Source of the DNA: Caldilineaceae bacterium
GTDB lineage: Bacteria; Chloroflexota; Anaerolineae; Caldilineales; Caldilineaceae
Assembly (NCBI GenBank): GCA_014879855.1
Contig: JACSRH010000348.1
Location: 1 to 6,095 of the forward strand
Direction: 5' to 3'
DNA length: 6,095 nucleotides
Position 1 is the stretch's first letter. The number at the start of each line of letters is the position of its first letter. Below are positions 5,176-6,095 of the stretch, one piece after another. Position numbers and translations under genes: made by a program. The notes below the pieces were generated by a model, which had not been told where the DNA came from, did no database searches, and was given only the letters and a program-made list of their open reading frames with translations.

Positions 5176-6095
5176 ATGCCACCAATTATCCGCGTAGAAC
5201 AGCTCCATCATACCTACCAGCGCGACAGCGGCGCGGTGCAGGCGTTGCGCGGCGTCGATCTGGTGGTCGAGCAGGGCGAGTATGTGGTGTTGCTCGGGCA
5301 CAATGGCTCTGGCAAGTCTACGCTGGCTAAACATCTCAATGCGTTGCTGCTGCCCAACAGCGGCGACGTGTGGATCAAAGCATGGAACACCCAAGAGCGC
5401 TCTCGCCTGCGCGAAATTCGCAGCACGGTCGGCATGGTCTTCCAGCATCCCGACAACCAGATTGTGGCGACCATTGTCGAGGAGGATGTCGCGTTTGGCC
5501 CGGAGAACCTGGGTGTGCCGCGGCCGGAGATTTTGCGCCGCGTCGACTGGGCGCTCGACAGCGTGGAAATGCAACTCTATCGGCAGCGCGCGGCGCATCA
5601 GCTTTCCGGCGGGCAGAAGCAGCGCGTTTGCATCGCCGGCGTGTTGGCAATGCAGCCCGACATCCTGGTGCTGGATGAAGCCACCGCGATGCTCGATCCG
5701 CTTGGCCGCGCCGAAGTATTGGCGGTGGTGCGGCGGCTGCATCGTGAGCAAGGCGTCACCATTGTGGCGGTCACGCACTTCATGCGTGAAGCTGTCGATG
5801 CCGACCGCATCATCGTCATGGATCGAGGGCGCATCGTGTTGCAGGGCGCGCCGCGCGCCATTTTCCAGCAGGTGGAGCGGCTGCGCAGCCTGCATCTCGA
5901 CGCACCCCATGTCAGCGAATTGGGGATGGAGCTGCGGCGACGTTTCCCGGCTTTCCCGGCCAACCTGCTCACACCGGCGGAGGTGGCGGACGCGGTCGTC
6001 GCGTATTGCGATGAACAGCGAGAGGGAGACAAGGAGAGAGAGGAAGACAAGGAGAGAGAGGAAGACAAGGAGAGAGAGGAAGACAAGGAGAGAGA
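5176..6095 (+). CDS. ecfA1: ECF transporter ATPase, EcfA1/CbiO type (3' end outside window)
   Basis: ATP-binding subunit of an energy-coupling-factor importer for a vitamin or metal ion. It acts at the inner face of the membrane with a second ATPase (EcfA2), the transmembrane EcfT and a substrate-binding S component; none of these is in the window, so the substrate is unknown. Visible ABC motifs: Walker A GHNGSGKST (41-49), Q-loop VFQHPDNQ (88-95), the EcfA1-like block IVATIVEEDVAFGPENLGVP (96-115), signature LSGGQKQR (143-150), Walker B ILVLDEAT (163-170), D-loop MLDP (172-175) and switch H201. The first ATG of the frame is 5176; no Shine-Dalgarno precedes it and the -10-like TTTAAA is weak, so the start is less sure than the family. 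The usual length is about 280 residues, and here, at residue 283, the frame enters EEDKER-type repeats and is still open at the window edge. Confidence 0.93.
   Translation, partial: MPPIIRVEQLHHTYQRDSGAVQALRGVDLVVEQGEYVVLLGHNGSGKSTLAKHLNALLLPNSGDVWIKAWNTQERSRLREIRSTVGMVFQHPDNQIVATIVEEDVAFGPENLGVPRPEILRRVDWALDSVEMQLYRQRAAHQLSGGQKQRVCIAGVLAMQPDILVLDEATAMLDPLGRAEVLAVVRRLHREQGVTIVAVTHFMREAVDADRIIVMDRGRIVLQGAPRAIFQQVERLRSLHLDAPHVSELGMELRRRFPAFPANLLTPAEVADAVVAYCDEQREGDKEREEDKEREEDKEREEDKER
6022..6095 (+). repeat. 18-bp tandem repeat inside ecfA1, coding for EEDKER units
   Basis: Four 18-nt units are complete (6022-6039, 6040-6057, 6058-6075, 6076-6093) and a fifth starts at the edge. The first unit codes EGDKER, the next three are identical at DNA level and code EEDKER. 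The tract has purines on the + strand except for the single C of each unit. As 18 is a multiple of three, unit gain or loss keeps the frame. The product would be a highly charged, probably helical tail after the normal end of the ABC domain. Total copy number cannot be seen. Confidence 0.9.

Noticed and set aside
4843..5910. 355-codon minus frame crossing the proB/ecfA1 gap
   Set aside because: It runs antisense to two well-identified genes and through the inverted repeat; its composition is that of a shadow.
6022..6095. CRISPR array
   Set aside because: Units are 18 bp, directly abutting, with no spacers, and lie in frame inside a coding region.

Overview
The window is about 60% GC and reads like a chromosomal segment of a GC-rich free-living bacterium. 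A member of the Chloroflexota (Anaerolineae/Caldilineae-like) is my best guess. The grounds are the style of the large STAND-type ATPase, a DinB-like protein ending in GYP, an MNT/HepT-like pair, a GGAGA/TCTCC-type intergenic repeat, and a mix of Shine-Dalgarno-led and apparently leaderless starts. The assignment is inference from resemblance, not from a search.

Layout. Positions 1-111 hold the last 36 codons of an unidentified + strand gene. A 307-nt non-coding stretch with an AT-rich core and a perfect 12-bp palindrome follows. It leads to a large + strand gene (419-2506) for a STAND-like P-loop ATPase with a GNAT-like middle region and a C-terminal helix-turn-helix. This gene converges, 3 nt apart, on a leftward cluster. 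In transcription order that cluster is a DinB-like protein (3834-3280), a minimal nucleotidyltransferase (MNT) antitoxin-like gene (3241-2856) and a HepT/HEPN toxin-like gene (2854-2510). Both members of the toxin-antitoxin pair look broken: the MNT gene by a one-base frameshift, the HepT gene by an in-frame TAG plus loss of its middle. I read them as a decaying module.

The 143-nt divergent region 3835-3977 carries a leftward promoter with an overlapping dyad for dinB. It also carries a rightward promoter whose -10 box lies 7 nt before the ATG of proB (glutamate 5-kinase, first step of proline synthesis, 3978-5084). A long imperfect inverted repeat fills most of the 91-nt gap after proB. The last gene (5176 to beyond the window) encodes the EcfA1-type ATPase of an energy-coupling-factor vitamin/metal transporter. 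It runs in frame into an 18-bp tandem repeat coding for EEDKER units and is cut by the window edge.

The genes do not form one pathway. The segment mixes housekeeping genes (proB, ecfA1) with accessory ones (STAND regulator, remnant TA pair). I see no convincing new multi-gene system. The best leads are the ATPase-GNAT-HTH fusion, the doubly broken MNT/HepT pair, the two leaderless-type starts and the charged repeat tail on EcfA1.
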